Source: a virus. From it: a stretch of DNA of 46,232 nt. The notes beneath the pieces are model-generated. The model was not told the DNA's origin. It made no database searches and saw only the letters and a list, made by a program, of their open reading frames with translations. Every line of letters begins with the position of its first letter. The first letter of the stretch is position 1. The stretch spans positions 1-46,232 of IMG/VR virus record IMGVR_UViG_3300040808_002695; one strand, written 5' to 3'. The translations under genes were made by a program, and so were the position numbers. Below are positions 1-5,699 of the stretch, piece by piece.

Positions 1-1149
1 GTCACAGACCCGCCGTATGGACTCGGCAACACGAGCCCGAAGCACGTTGCCGCGTGTCTTCAGGCATGGAGCGCAGGCGATACGTGGCAACCGAAGGGGC
101 GCGGATTCATGGGGCGCGAGTGGGACGCATGGGTCCCCCCTCCTGAGCTCTGGCGCGAGGTGCTGCGTGTCCTCAAACCCGGCGGGCACGCGGTCATATT
201 CGCTGGCTCGCGTACTCAAGACCTGATGAGCGTCTCGCTTCGCCTCGCAGGGTTCGAGATCCGCGACACACTCATGTGGTTGTACGGTACAGGGTTCCCA
301 AAGTCGCTGGATGTCTCAAAGGCGATAGATAGAGCGCTAGGCGCCGAGGGACAACGCGAAGTAATCGGGCTCAAAACAAAGCCTGACGGCACCTTGAAAT
401 CTGCTCGCGATTTCCTCAGAACCGAAGGGGTACTCTCAAGGCTGGGTCAAAAGAACCTCGAAGAAGCCGAACGGGCGCGATATAACACAGCGAGCGCGAC
501 CGATGAGGCGCATCGATGGGAGGGATGGGGAACCGCGCTCAAGCCCGCGTATGAGCCCGCGATCCTCGCGCGGAAGCCGTTAAGCGGTACCGTCGCTCAT
601 TGTGTTCTTGAGCATAATACGGGCGCAATTAACATCGACGCGTCGCGTGTCGGGGATGAGGGGGGAACGCGCTCGGGGCGCATCGCGGGGAGCACCGTCT
701 CCGCTTTCGGAGACGGTTTGAACGGTGGGGGCGCGTATCCACTCAATAAGGGACGCTTCCCCGCGAACGTGCTCCTTGGAGAGTCCGTCGCCGACGAGCT
801 CGAAGAGCGCTCGCGCTACTTCTACACCCCCAAGGCGTCCAAAGCGGAGCGCGAGGCGGGCTTAGGTGACTTCGAGAAGCGACGCGCGAACACACACCCC
901 ACTGTGAAGCCTATCGAGCTGATGAGATACTTAGTTCGCATGGTAACGCCCCCTGAAGGCTTGGTGCTGGATCCCTTCGCGGGCAGTGGCTCCACACTCT
1001 GTGCCGCTGCCCTTGAGGGTTTTGAGTGTCTCGGCATCGAGCGGGAGGAAGAATATGTAGCGATCGCACGCGCGAGAGTGGCACATTGGGCAGCGGAGCG
1101 CTCACAGGGTCAGCTCTCACTCTTCGAGAGCGAGGTGAGTCATGAGTAA
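1..1149 (+). CDS. DNA methyltransferase (N6-adenine or N4-cytosine), 5' end cut by the window
   Basis: The frame is open from base 1, where the codons read VTDPPYGL, so the catalytic DPPY motif lies at the very start and the gene begins upstream. The C-terminal part carries HPTVKPIELMRYLV followed by DPFAGSGST, the S-adenosylmethionine-binding motif, and then the usual FECLGIEREEEY segment. Catalytic motif before SAM motif is the order of beta-class amino-methyltransferases. The enzyme would methylate an exocyclic amino group in phage DNA, probably to evade host restriction or mark its own DNA. The central 200 residues between the motifs are the variable target-recognition region. Its stop overlaps the next start by 8 bp. 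Base specificity (A or C) cannot be told from sequence alone, and no partner restriction gene is visible. Confidence 0.9.
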   Translation, partial: VTDPPYGLGNTSPKHVAACLQAWSAGDTWQPKGRGFMGREWDAWVPPPELWREVLRVLKPGGHAVIFAGSRTQDLMSVSLRLAGFEIRDTLMWLYGTGFPKSLDVSKAIDRALGAEGQREVIGLKTKPDGTLKSARDFLRTEGVLSRLGQKNLEEAERARYNTASATDEAHRWEGWGTALKPAYEPAILARKPLSGTVAHCVLEHNTGAINIDASRVGDEGGTRSGRIAGSTVSAFGDGLNGGGAYPLNKGRFPANVLLGESVADELEERSRYFYTPKASKAEREAGLGDFEKRRANTHPTVKPIELMRYLVRMVTPPEGLVLDPFAGSGSTLCAAALEGFECLGIEREEEYVAIARARVAHWAAERSQGQLSLFESEVSHE

Positions 1150-1543
1150 AGCAGAACGGAACCGAGAGAGACAACGACGCTTCAAAGCAAGGGAGACCTC
1201 AGAGGAGAGAGAGGAGAGGCTCAGGGAGCATCGGGAGTACATGCGCCTCATGAGATCCATCGAGACTCCCGAGGAGAGGGAGGCACGACTTGAAGGGCTC
1301 CGCGAGTATGGGCGACGGAGGAGAGCGCAGGAGACACCCGAGGAGAGGGAGGCACGACTCGAAGGGCTCCGTGAGTATGGGCGACGAAGAAGAGCTCAGG
1401 AGACCCCAGAGGAGAGGGAGGCTCGACTCGCGAAGCGACGACTCCAAGCTCAGGAGAGGAGAGCTCGGGAGACACCTGAGCAGAGGGAGCGGAGGCTTGA
1501 GTATCTCCGAGCCTATAAGCAGAGGACTCAGGGAGGAGGCTGA
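1142..1543 (+). CDS. STPR-like 23-residue repeat protein, putative DNA-binding
   Basis: This 133-residue protein is almost entirely five tandem units of exactly 23 residues, beginning at residues 18, 41, 64, 87 and 110. Each begins ET(P/S)EEREARL or close to it and continues into an Arg-rich stretch. Units 3 and 4 are nearly identical. The 23-residue period and the ETPEEREARL...REY..RRR pattern match the STPR (score and three amino acid peptide repeat) domain known from the silkworm fibroin-modulator-binding protein, where it binds DNA. The protein is very rich in Arg and Glu and should be helical. It overlaps the methyltransferase stop by 8 bp, so the two are probably co-translated. DNA binding is inferred from the family; a purely structural charged helix is the alternative. 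Confidence 0.75.
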   Translation: MSKAERNRERQRRFKARETSEEREERLREHREYMRLMRSIETPEEREARLEGLREYGRRRRAQETPEEREARLEGLREYGRRRRAQETPEEREARLAKRRLQAQERRARETPEQRERRLEYLRAYKQRTQGGG

Positions 1544-1644
1544 ATATTGTACCTCTGAGGTCACTCTTTGCTTGTGCGAGGCTCTGAGTACGTGTGGAGA
1601 GGAGAGAATGTATGTGAGGGTTCTTTTTTGCCCTGTACATCACG

Positions 1645-1679
1645 ACCCTCCACCGACTCACCTCGGATCGGTGGAGGGT
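1645..1679. terminator. Perfect 12-bp hairpin between convergent genes
   Basis: The arms ACCCTCCACCGA (1645-1656) and TCGGTGGAGGGT (1668-1679) are perfect inverted repeats around an 11-nt loop. The element lies between the + strand repeat-protein stop (1543) and the - strand gene stop (1690), where a bidirectional terminator is expected. No run of T follows the stem on either strand, so it is not a canonical intrinsic terminator; it could act with Rho or as an RNA 3' stabiliser. Confidence 0.5.
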
Positions 1680-1689
1680 GGCCGAGTGT

Positions 1690-2022
1690 CTAGGACGACT
1701 TTACAACGAGGCGGGCACTGAGAGCAAGGAGAGCGGAGACAAGCTCACTCTGTGAGCATCCCTGCATCTCGGCCTCTGCGACGATCCGATCCTTGAGCTC
1801 TTCAGGGACTCGGACCACGAATCGATCTCCAGTGAAGGCAGGCTCAGGGAGCGTCGCTCCTGAGCTCAGAGCTTCAAGAGCGAGGTGGATGAGCCAACGG
1901 AGCGCAGCGTGTCGACCGAGTGCATGGACTCTGAACTCGGGTTGAGCCTCGAGGAGCTCACAAGCTCGATAGATACGAGGCTCTTCAGAGAGTGGGAGGG
2001 CGACGTTAACGGAGGACTTCAT
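1690..2022 (-). CDS. Ribbon-helix-helix domain protein, putative regulator
   Basis: The protein has 110 residues. Residues 67-104 (RFVVRVPEELKDRIVAEAE, then QGCSQSELVSALL) have the strand-helix-turn-helix pattern of the Arc/CopG/HicB ribbon-helix-helix fold: an alternating hydrophobic strand, a charged first helix, and a polar turn with S-x-SELV before the second helix. Such proteins dimerise and put the paired strand into the DNA major groove. The N-terminal 60 residues are not recognised. The start is preceded by GAGGAG, and its ATG overlaps the stop of the upstream gene (ATGA), so it is the last gene of the 3347-1690 operon. It could regulate the promoters at 3420-3496, which carry dyads, but that is inference. 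Confidence 0.7.
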   Translation of the reverse strand: MKSSVNVALPLSEEPRIYRACELLEAQPEFRVHALGRHAALRWLIHLALEALSSGATLPEPAFTGDRFVVRVPEELKDRIVAEAEMQGCSQSELVSALLALSARLVVKSS

Positions 2023-2243
2023 CGGAGTCTCCTCGCGACACGGGCAGCTGATCGGACGACGAAGCGGGCGACGCTGAACCGATTGATCGGGTCACTGAGG
2101 GACTCAGCGAGGTCAACGGCCCGAATCGCTTGGACCTCATAGTCGGTGATGGATGGAGCACGAGGCTCCTCGGGTACGAGCCCGAGCTCCTCGTCTGAGA
2201 TGGGTTCGATGTCGTAGAGGGTAGGGTCTGGATCAATGAACAT
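2019..2243 (-). CDS. Small hypothetical protein in the early minus-strand operon
   Basis: This 74-residue protein is not recognised. The N-terminal half is acidic (FIDPDPTLYDIEPISDEELG), and the C-terminus is basic and Arg-rich (FVVRSAARVARRLR). The start is supported by an AGGA site six bases upstream and by the ATGA overlap with the following regulator gene. A competing reading frame at 2006-2236 lacks these signals. The split of charge suggests a binding adaptor, but no function can be assigned. Confidence 0.6.
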   Translation of the reverse strand: MFIDPDPTLYDIEPISDEELGLVPEEPRAPSITDYEVQAIRAVDLAESLSDPINRFSVARFVVRSAARVARRLR

Positions 2244-2260
2244 GGGGGGTCCTGTATGAT

Positions 2261-2287
2261 GTGTAAGGGGGCCTCTAGGGGCTCTGT
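2261..2287. repeat. 27-bp intergenic repeat, copy 1
   Basis: GTGTAAGGGGGCCTCTAGGG followed by GCTCTGT recurs at 2626-2652 with one mismatch. This copy lies between the 2319-2603 and 2019-2243 genes, just upstream of the latter's start on the - strand. It contains a partly symmetric GCC-TCTAG-GGGC core that could fold weakly or bind a protein. Confidence 0.75.
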
Positions 2288-2318
2288 GTTGATGAGTTAG
2301 GGGTGTTAGGGGTGGTGA

Positions 2319-2603
2319 TCAGAGAGAGACGCGACAGGCCCACCAGCCGTGAGCGTCACACACGACGTAGTAGGCATCATGCCATGAGACCAGATAGCAG
2401 TCAGGGGTATTGAGAGCGCAGACCACGCACGCCCCTTCGAGCTCCGCGGCCTCATAGATATCCGCCTCACAGATGAGATCATCGGGATCGCCAAACGCGC
2501 ACCCTTCCCCCGCTCTGTTAGCGTCGCGCCATTGAGAGAGGAGATCCTCATCATCATGGGCTGGAATCTCAGTATAGGTCGCGGTCTGGATTTGAATCTT
2601 CAT
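2319..2603 (-). CDS. Cys/His-containing small protein, possible metal binder
   Basis: This 94-residue protein begins MKIQIQTATYT, the same eleven residues as the upstream gene at 2654-3238, and the two leaders are alike (AAGGAACACACC before ATG). The rest differs. The C-terminal half contains CVVC, then a gap, then VVCDAHGWWAC, giving a C-x2-C...C-x2-H-x4-C arrangement that could bind zinc. The middle is acidic (HDDEDLL, GDPDDL, EAAELEG). It lies in the middle of the early minus-strand operon. No family is recognised. Confidence 0.65.
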   Translation of the reverse strand: MKIQIQTATYTEIPAHDDEDLLSQWRDANRAGEGCAFGDPDDLICEADIYEAAELEGACVVCALNTPDCYLVSWHDAYYVVCDAHGWWACRVSL

Positions 2604-2625
2604 GGTGTGTTCCTTTGTGTGTGGT

Positions 2626-2652
2626 GTGTAGGGGGGCCTCTAGGGGCTCTGT
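2626..2652. repeat. 27-bp intergenic repeat, copy 2
   Basis: Second copy of the 2261-2287 element, with one mismatch. It lies between the stop of the acidic repeat protein (2654) and the start of the Cys-rich protein (2603). In both copies the element ends shortly upstream of a start codon on the - strand, which points to a role in transcription or translation of the next gene, or to a recombination scar from gene duplication. Confidence 0.75.
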
Positions 2653-2653
2653 A

Positions 2654-3238
2654 TCAGTGGAGCGGCTCAGCGTCTTGTTGTGCTGTCCAGAGCTCTTCGA
2701 CCTTGAGGAATACGCGATCGCACTCGTCTATGGTTGCACGGTTCCATCTCTCATGGTTGGCATCAGCTAGGTCGATCATCTCCTCAAGCATTGCGTCGAG
2801 CTCCTCAAGTGTGGCTGTCTGTGCTGCGGTGGCATATTTCTCGAGCTGTGCTTGGACAATGGGGCACGCGGGCTCTTCGGGCTCAGCAGGCTCCTCAGTG
2901 GGCTCCTCAGTGAGCTCCTCAGTGAGCTCCTCAGTGAGCTCCTCAGTGGTTGCCTCAGTGGGGGAGTCGAAGTCATCGAACGCATCGTCAAGCTCAGTAG
3001 GGAGTGTGAACTCCTCAGTGGGGGAGTCGAGGTTATCGAACGCATCGATCGCAGCGTCAAGCTCAGGAGAGAGTGTGAACTCCTCAGTGGGCTCCTCAGT
3101 GGGCTCCTCAGTGGGCTCCTCAACGGGGGCAGAAGTAGGGGCGACGAGCTCACGGATCATGGTGAGAGCGAACTCTTGCTCTGCTGGGGTGGCTTCGATC
3201 TTGAGAGTGTAGGTTGCGGTTTGGATTTGAATCTTCAT
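2654..3238 (-). CDS. Acidic low-complexity repeat protein
   Basis: This 194-residue protein starts MKIQIQTATYTLKIEATPAE and then carries runs of a Glu-Pro-Thr-Glu tetrapeptide (residues about 39-53 and again about 97-118). Between these runs are two diverged copies of a module reading SPTEEFTL followed by an Asp-rich segment. At DNA level the tetrapeptide is a 12-bp tandem repeat (CTCCTCAGTGGG and variants), so copy number could change by slippage. The C-terminal 75 residues are predicted helical and contain two Cys. The very high negative charge recalls DNA-mimic proteins, but nothing else supports that. A GAAGGA site precedes the start. Confidence 0.65.
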   Translation of the reverse strand: MKIQIQTATYTLKIEATPAEQEFALTMIRELVAPTSAPVEEPTEEPTEEPTEEFTLSPELDAAIDAFDNLDSPTEEFTLPTELDDAFDDFDSPTEATTEELTEELTEELTEEPTEEPAEPEEPACPIVQAQLEKYATAAQTATLEELDAMLEEMIDLADANHERWNRATIDECDRVFLKVEELWTAQQDAEPLH

Positions 3239-3290
3239 GGTGTTGTGTTCCTTCGGTTCGTTGTGTGGTGTGTGGTGTGTGGTGTTGGTA

Positions 3291-3347
3291 TCAGATGAGT
3301 GCGATGAATGACATGATAGTGTAGATAACGATGAAGAGTACGATCAT
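3291..3347 (-). CDS. 18-residue hydrophobic membrane peptide
   Basis: The frame reads MIVLFIVIYTIMSFIALI and then stops. It is almost wholly hydrophobic, long enough to span a membrane once, with no charged residue. Its leader AAAGGAAAGCACC before ATG has the same AGGA-to-ATG spacing and the same CACC end as the leader of the 2319-2603 gene (AAAGGAACACACC), and resembles that of 2654-3238. It is the first gene after the minus-strand promoter at 3420-3448. These features make translation likely despite its size. It may be a holin-like, toxin-like or host membrane-protein-binding peptide. Confidence 0.6.
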   Translation of the reverse strand: MIVLFIVIYTIMSFIALI

Positions 3348-3389
3348 GGTGCTTTCCTTTGGGTCTTTTGGTAGTGTGTTTGGTGCCGG

Positions 3390-3407
3390 TTGCCTAGTTG
3401 CCTAGGC
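3390..3407. promoter_or_regulatory. Possible operator: tandem TTGCCTAG and GCCTAGGC palindrome
   Basis: TTGCCTAG occurs twice back to back (3390-3397 and 3398-3405), and the second copy runs into the palindrome GCCTAGGC (3400-3407). The site lies just downstream of the expected start of the minus-strand transcript, where a repressor would block it. Confidence 0.4.
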
Positions 3408-3419
3408 TTCATGATTACA

Positions 3420-3448
3420 ACTGTAGTCGCACCTTGGCCCCCCGTCAA
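3420..3448 (-). promoter_or_regulatory. Sigma70-like promoter for the minus-strand small-gene operon
   Basis: On the minus strand TTGACG (3448-3443) is followed after exactly 17 bases by TACAGT (3425-3420). The first gene downstream is the 18-residue peptide at 3347. The -35 box faces the + strand box at 3468, with about 20 bp between them. Confidence 0.55.
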
Positions 3449-3467
3449 GAACTTTCTTCAAAAAAAG

Positions 3468-3496
3468 TTGACAAGGGGCCTTGAAGCCCCGAATCT
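3468..3496 (+). promoter_or_regulatory. Putative promoter for the DUF3310 gene with a dyad in the spacer
   Basis: A perfect TTGACA (3468-3473) is followed after 17 bases by GAATCT (3491-3496), a weak -10. The spacer contains GGGGC-CTTGAA-GCCCC (3475-3490), a dyad that could be a repressor site. The only gene close downstream is at 3535. Confidence 0.45.
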
Positions 3497-3534
3497 AGGC
3501 CATATTGACCCCTAAAAAAAGTTGAGTGAGCCCT

Positions 3535-3768
3535 ATGAGCGACGCGGTTAAGCACCCTTCCCACTACCGATCTGAGAGCGGACACGAGGCGATAGACGTC
3601 ATCTCAGCTTGGCGACTCAACTTCGCACTAGGCAACGTGATCAAGTACGTGTGTCGAGCGGGTCTAAAGTCCCAAGATACCGAGCTTGAAGACCTGCGCA
3701 AAGCGCTCTTCTACCTTGAGGCGGAGATCAAGGCACGTCAAGAGTCTTCGGACTCAGGCAGCCATTGA
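3535..3768 (+). CDS. DUF3310 family phage protein
   Basis: The 77-residue product contains VKHPSHYRSESGHEAIDVIS, then LGNVIKYVCRAGLK and EDLRKALFYLE. These are the conserved blocks of DUF3310, a small phage family that includes T7 gp1.7-like nucleotide-kinase-related proteins. The His-Pro-Ser-His-Tyr and Asn-Xaa-Ile-Lys-Tyr motifs are intact. ATG at 3535 is preferred over an in-frame GTG at 3526 because GAGTGAG precedes it at usable spacing. The 3' end overlaps the convergent membrane-protein gene by 31 bp. A role in nucleotide metabolism is inferred from the family; catalysis is not shown by the sequence. Confidence 0.8.
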   Translation: MSDAVKHPSHYRSESGHEAIDVISAWRLNFALGNVIKYVCRAGLKSQDTELEDLRKALFYLEAEIKARQESSDSGSH

Positions 3769-4184
3769 GCGACGGTCGCGGGGATCTCAGTGTCCTCGGA
3801 GCGTCGGTTGGGGAGCTCCCCGAGTGAGCTGAGTCTGTTGATGATCGCGTATTGAAGATCGGCGAGCTGATCTCGATGGAGCTGGAGCTGGATCTGAGCA
3901 TCTCGCAACCGCGCGATCAACGCTTCTCGGTCAGCGTTGGCTTTCGCTAATGTGTCGCGGAGCTCCTCGACCTCTGAGGGATCGCGACCGCTGGCGATCG
4001 CCATCATCGACGAGATGCTCCCCGTGATGACTCCGAGGATCCCTACGAGGACATCTCTGTTCTCATCCACGATATGCACGCGGGCGAGGAAGACGACGAG
4101 CACCACAACCAGGAGAAGGAAGAAAACAGCAAACCACCAACCTCGCTTCGCTTTGCCTTCGTCTATGTCGGATTGATCAACCAT
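3738..4184 (-). CDS. Two-helix membrane protein with C-terminal coiled coil
   Basis: The 148-residue product has a charged N-terminus, a strong membrane helix (residues about 16-34, FAVFFLLLVVVLVVFLA), a short loop and a second membrane helix (about 45-65). A charged coiled-coil-like helix (about 71-115) and a polar tail follow. The start has GAGAGG upstream and overlaps the end of the cyclase gene by 22 bp, so the two are co-expressed. Two interpretations fit. It may be a membrane effector or partner of the cyclase, as in defence operons pairing a cyclase with a transmembrane protein. It may instead be a holin-like protein near the CHAP lysin. No cyclic-nucleotide-binding motif can be seen, which weakens the effector idea. 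Confidence 0.7.
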   Translation of the reverse strand: MVDQSDIDEGKAKRGWWFAVFFLLLVVVLVVFLARVHIVDENRDVLVGILGVITGSISSMMAIASGRDPSEVEELRDTLAKANADREALIARLRDAQIQLQLHRDQLADLQYAIINRLSSLGELPNRRSEDTEIPATVAQWLPESEDS

Positions 4185-5005
4185 GTTACAGCCTCTCTCA
4201 CTGTCTCGACGACGGTGACGATGTAATCAAACCATGCGAGCTCGTCGGCGATGCCCCAGAGCTCGAGGGCCTGTTTGTTAGATAAGAAGGGATAGAGTAA
4301 TACGAAGAGGTACACGAGCGCGACAATCGCGCCTCTCACGATCCCCCATGCGAGCCATTCTCTCCAGCGTCGATGACGAGCATGGGAACGAACGCGCTTC
4401 GCACCTCCGAGGCGTTGAGCCTTCTCGTGCCCAGGGGGAGGTTGCAGGGCTTCGATCTTTGAGCCGACTGCGAACAGCGTCACGGGCTCAGGGACGCCTT
4501 TAAATCTGTAGAGCCCCACACATGCGAAGCGGGTTCCTTGTGGGGTCGTTCCGTTGACTTGATGTTTCACTCGCCTCATCGCGTCAGCGGTGAGGATGAC
4601 TTGACCCGCTCCACATACGCTCATTGTTCGCGCCGCGATGTTCTTCGCGACGCCTTCGAGCTCGATACGTTTCGCGCCGACCAAGACATCGAGCTCGTGC
4701 TGTTGGATCTCGACGACTGATCCCCAATGAATCCCGATGCGTGCTTGCAAGTGGGTCTTCAGGGGGACCTCTGCCTGATAATACAAAGCCCAGTTGAGCG
4801 CATCAATCGGTCGGTCAAAACTCAAAAGAAATCCGTCGGAACGGTCGATCTCTCGCCCCCGAAATCGATATAGTAGCGACCTCGCAAGGCGGTCGTGATA
4901 TTGTAGCCAAGTCGCGGCGCGGACTGCGCCCACCCGAGACACAAACGCGGTCGAGCCGATTAAGTCGATCAATACTATGGTTAGATTTCGTTGCTTGAGC
5001 TCCAT
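4163..5005 (-). CDS. Class III nucleotidyl cyclase with C-terminal membrane anchor
   Basis: The 280-residue product has a complete class III cyclase homology domain at residues 8-182. VLIDLIGSTAF holds the first metal-binding Asp (D14). GREIDRSDGFLLSF is the beta-hairpin with the second metal Asp (D57). ARIGIHWGSV follows. VAKNIAARTMS supplies the transition-state Asn122 and Arg126. LYRFKGVPEPVTLFAV ends the fold. After a basic linker, residues about 222-242 form a membrane helix. Such enzymes make cyclic nucleotides from NTPs; the substrate (ATP, GTP, UTP, CTP) cannot be read. ATG at 5005 is chosen because GGAG precedes it and the domain begins there; a longer frame to 5059 would overlap the lysin start. 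It is followed by the membrane-protein gene. Class III cyclases are rare in phages. Confidence 0.85.
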   Translation of the reverse strand: MELKQRNLTIVLIDLIGSTAFVSRVGAVRAATWLQYHDRLARSLLYRFRGREIDRSDGFLLSFDRPIDALNWALYYQAEVPLKTHLQARIGIHWGSVVEIQQHELDVLVGAKRIELEGVAKNIAARTMSVCGAGQVILTADAMRRVKHQVNGTTPQGTRFACVGLYRFKGVPEPVTLFAVGSKIEALQPPPGHEKAQRLGGAKRVRSHARHRRWREWLAWGIVRGAIVALVYLFVLLYPFLSNKQALELWGIADELAWFDYIVTVVETVREAVTWLINPT

Positions 5006-5028
5006 GTTTTCTCCGTGTTTCGGGGCTG

Positions 5029-5037
5029 TGTTATTAT
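5029..5037 (+). promoter_or_regulatory. Extended -10 promoter candidate for the lysin and structural operon
   Basis: TGTTATTAT is an extended -10 (TG-n-TATTAT), with no good -35. It lies about 20 bases before the lysin start codon at 5058, so the leader would be short and would include the AAAGGAG ribosome-binding site. It overlaps the minus-strand -10 of the cyclase. Confidence 0.4.
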
Positions 5038-5038
5038 A
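5033..5038 (-). promoter_or_regulatory. Exact TATAAT -10 for the cyclase operon
   Basis: The minus strand reads TATAAT at 5038-5033, about 28 bases before the cyclase start codon at 5005. The -35 region is poor (TTCATG at 18-bp spacing). It shares bases with the opposing extended -10, so RNA polymerase could not use both at once. Confidence 0.45.
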
Positions 5039-5057
5039 CCGTGAAAAGGAGATCCAC

Positions 5058-5699
5058 ATGAACGCAGAACGAATTGAGCGGATGATCGCTCGCGCATATG
5101 AGGCTCACGCGATGAACGTCGTTGAGCCTCCACGGAACATGTATGTCAATGATCGAGGAGAGCTACTCCACAAGGATCGATCAGGCGAGTACTACGAAGC
5201 GACCGCAGAGAGCAACGGGCACACGGGAGCCGAGATCATACGTTACATCCGAGAGGGCCTCGAATGGCCCAAGGACACACCATATCTCAATTCTTGGAAT
5301 TTGAAACTCGGGGGCTTCTCTTGGTGTGGAGCTTTCGCGGCGTGGTGCGACATCGAGCTGAGATCTGATCTACGAAAGAAAGTGCTCCCCTCTACGTATC
5401 GCCTCTGGGAGTATTGCCGAGGCACAGAGCGGGAGATCCCCCTCGATCAGATCCAACGAGGTGACATTGTCGTCATCGGGAAGAAGACCTCCAAACGATG
5501 GGGGCAGCACATCACCCGAGCTGTCGAGGTGACTCCGACTCACGTGCTCACCATTGAAGGGAACGCTCACGGAAGGCTCGGAGATGGCTCATGGGGGGAA
5601 GGCGTTGTGACACGTCGCCGTCCATTCAAGGGCCATCAAGAGGGGCGTGAGAGTTGGATTATGTTCGCATATCGTTTCACCGATGAGGATTACCAATGA
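5058..5699 (+). CDS. CHAP-domain peptidoglycan hydrolase (putative lysin)
   Basis: The 213-residue product contains FSWCGAFAAWC with catalytic Cys90, then GDIVVIGKK, GQHIT with His151, and LTIEGNA. These are the Cys, His and acidic/Asn blocks of the CHAP amidase/endopeptidase fold that cuts peptide bonds in peptidoglycan. The N-terminal 70 residues are not recognised and may bind the wall. AAAGGAG lies seven bases before the chosen ATG. A longer frame from 4977 is rejected because it would precede this site and overlap the cyclase start. No signal peptide is visible, so release would need a holin. The stop overlaps the portal start (ATGA), which puts the lysin at the head of the structural operon; a virion-associated role is possible. 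Confidence 0.85.
   Translation: MNAERIERMIARAYEAHAMNVVEPPRNMYVNDRGELLHKDRSGEYYEATAESNGHTGAEIIRYIREGLEWPKDTPYLNSWNLKLGGFSWCGAFAAWCDIELRSDLRKKVLPSTYRLWEYCRGTEREIPLDQIQRGDIVVIGKKTSKRWGQHITRAVEVTPTHVLTIEGNAHGRLGDGSWGEGVVTRRRPFKGHQEGRESWIMFAYRFTDEDYQ

Noticed and set aside
1199-1661. Minus-strand frames opposite the STPR-like gene
   Set aside because: They are complements of the 69-bp repeats. The + strand frame has exact 23-residue periodicity and overlaps the methyltransferase.
1608-1721. 37-codon + strand frame with a good GGAG site
   Set aside because: It runs through the strong hairpin and into the convergent regulator gene, and its composition is not convincing. Left out, but translation cannot be excluded.
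2532-3212. Long Ser/Val-rich + strand frame opposite the acidic repeat protein
   Set aside because: It is the complement of the Glu-Pro-Thr repeats. The minus-strand gene has a ribosome-binding site, an operon context and a leader shared with its neighbour.
3738-5005. Calling the cyclase operon a complete Pycsar system
   Set aside because: No cyclic-nucleotide-binding or TIR domain is visible in the partner, and nucleotide specificity cannot be read, so only the resemblance is reported.
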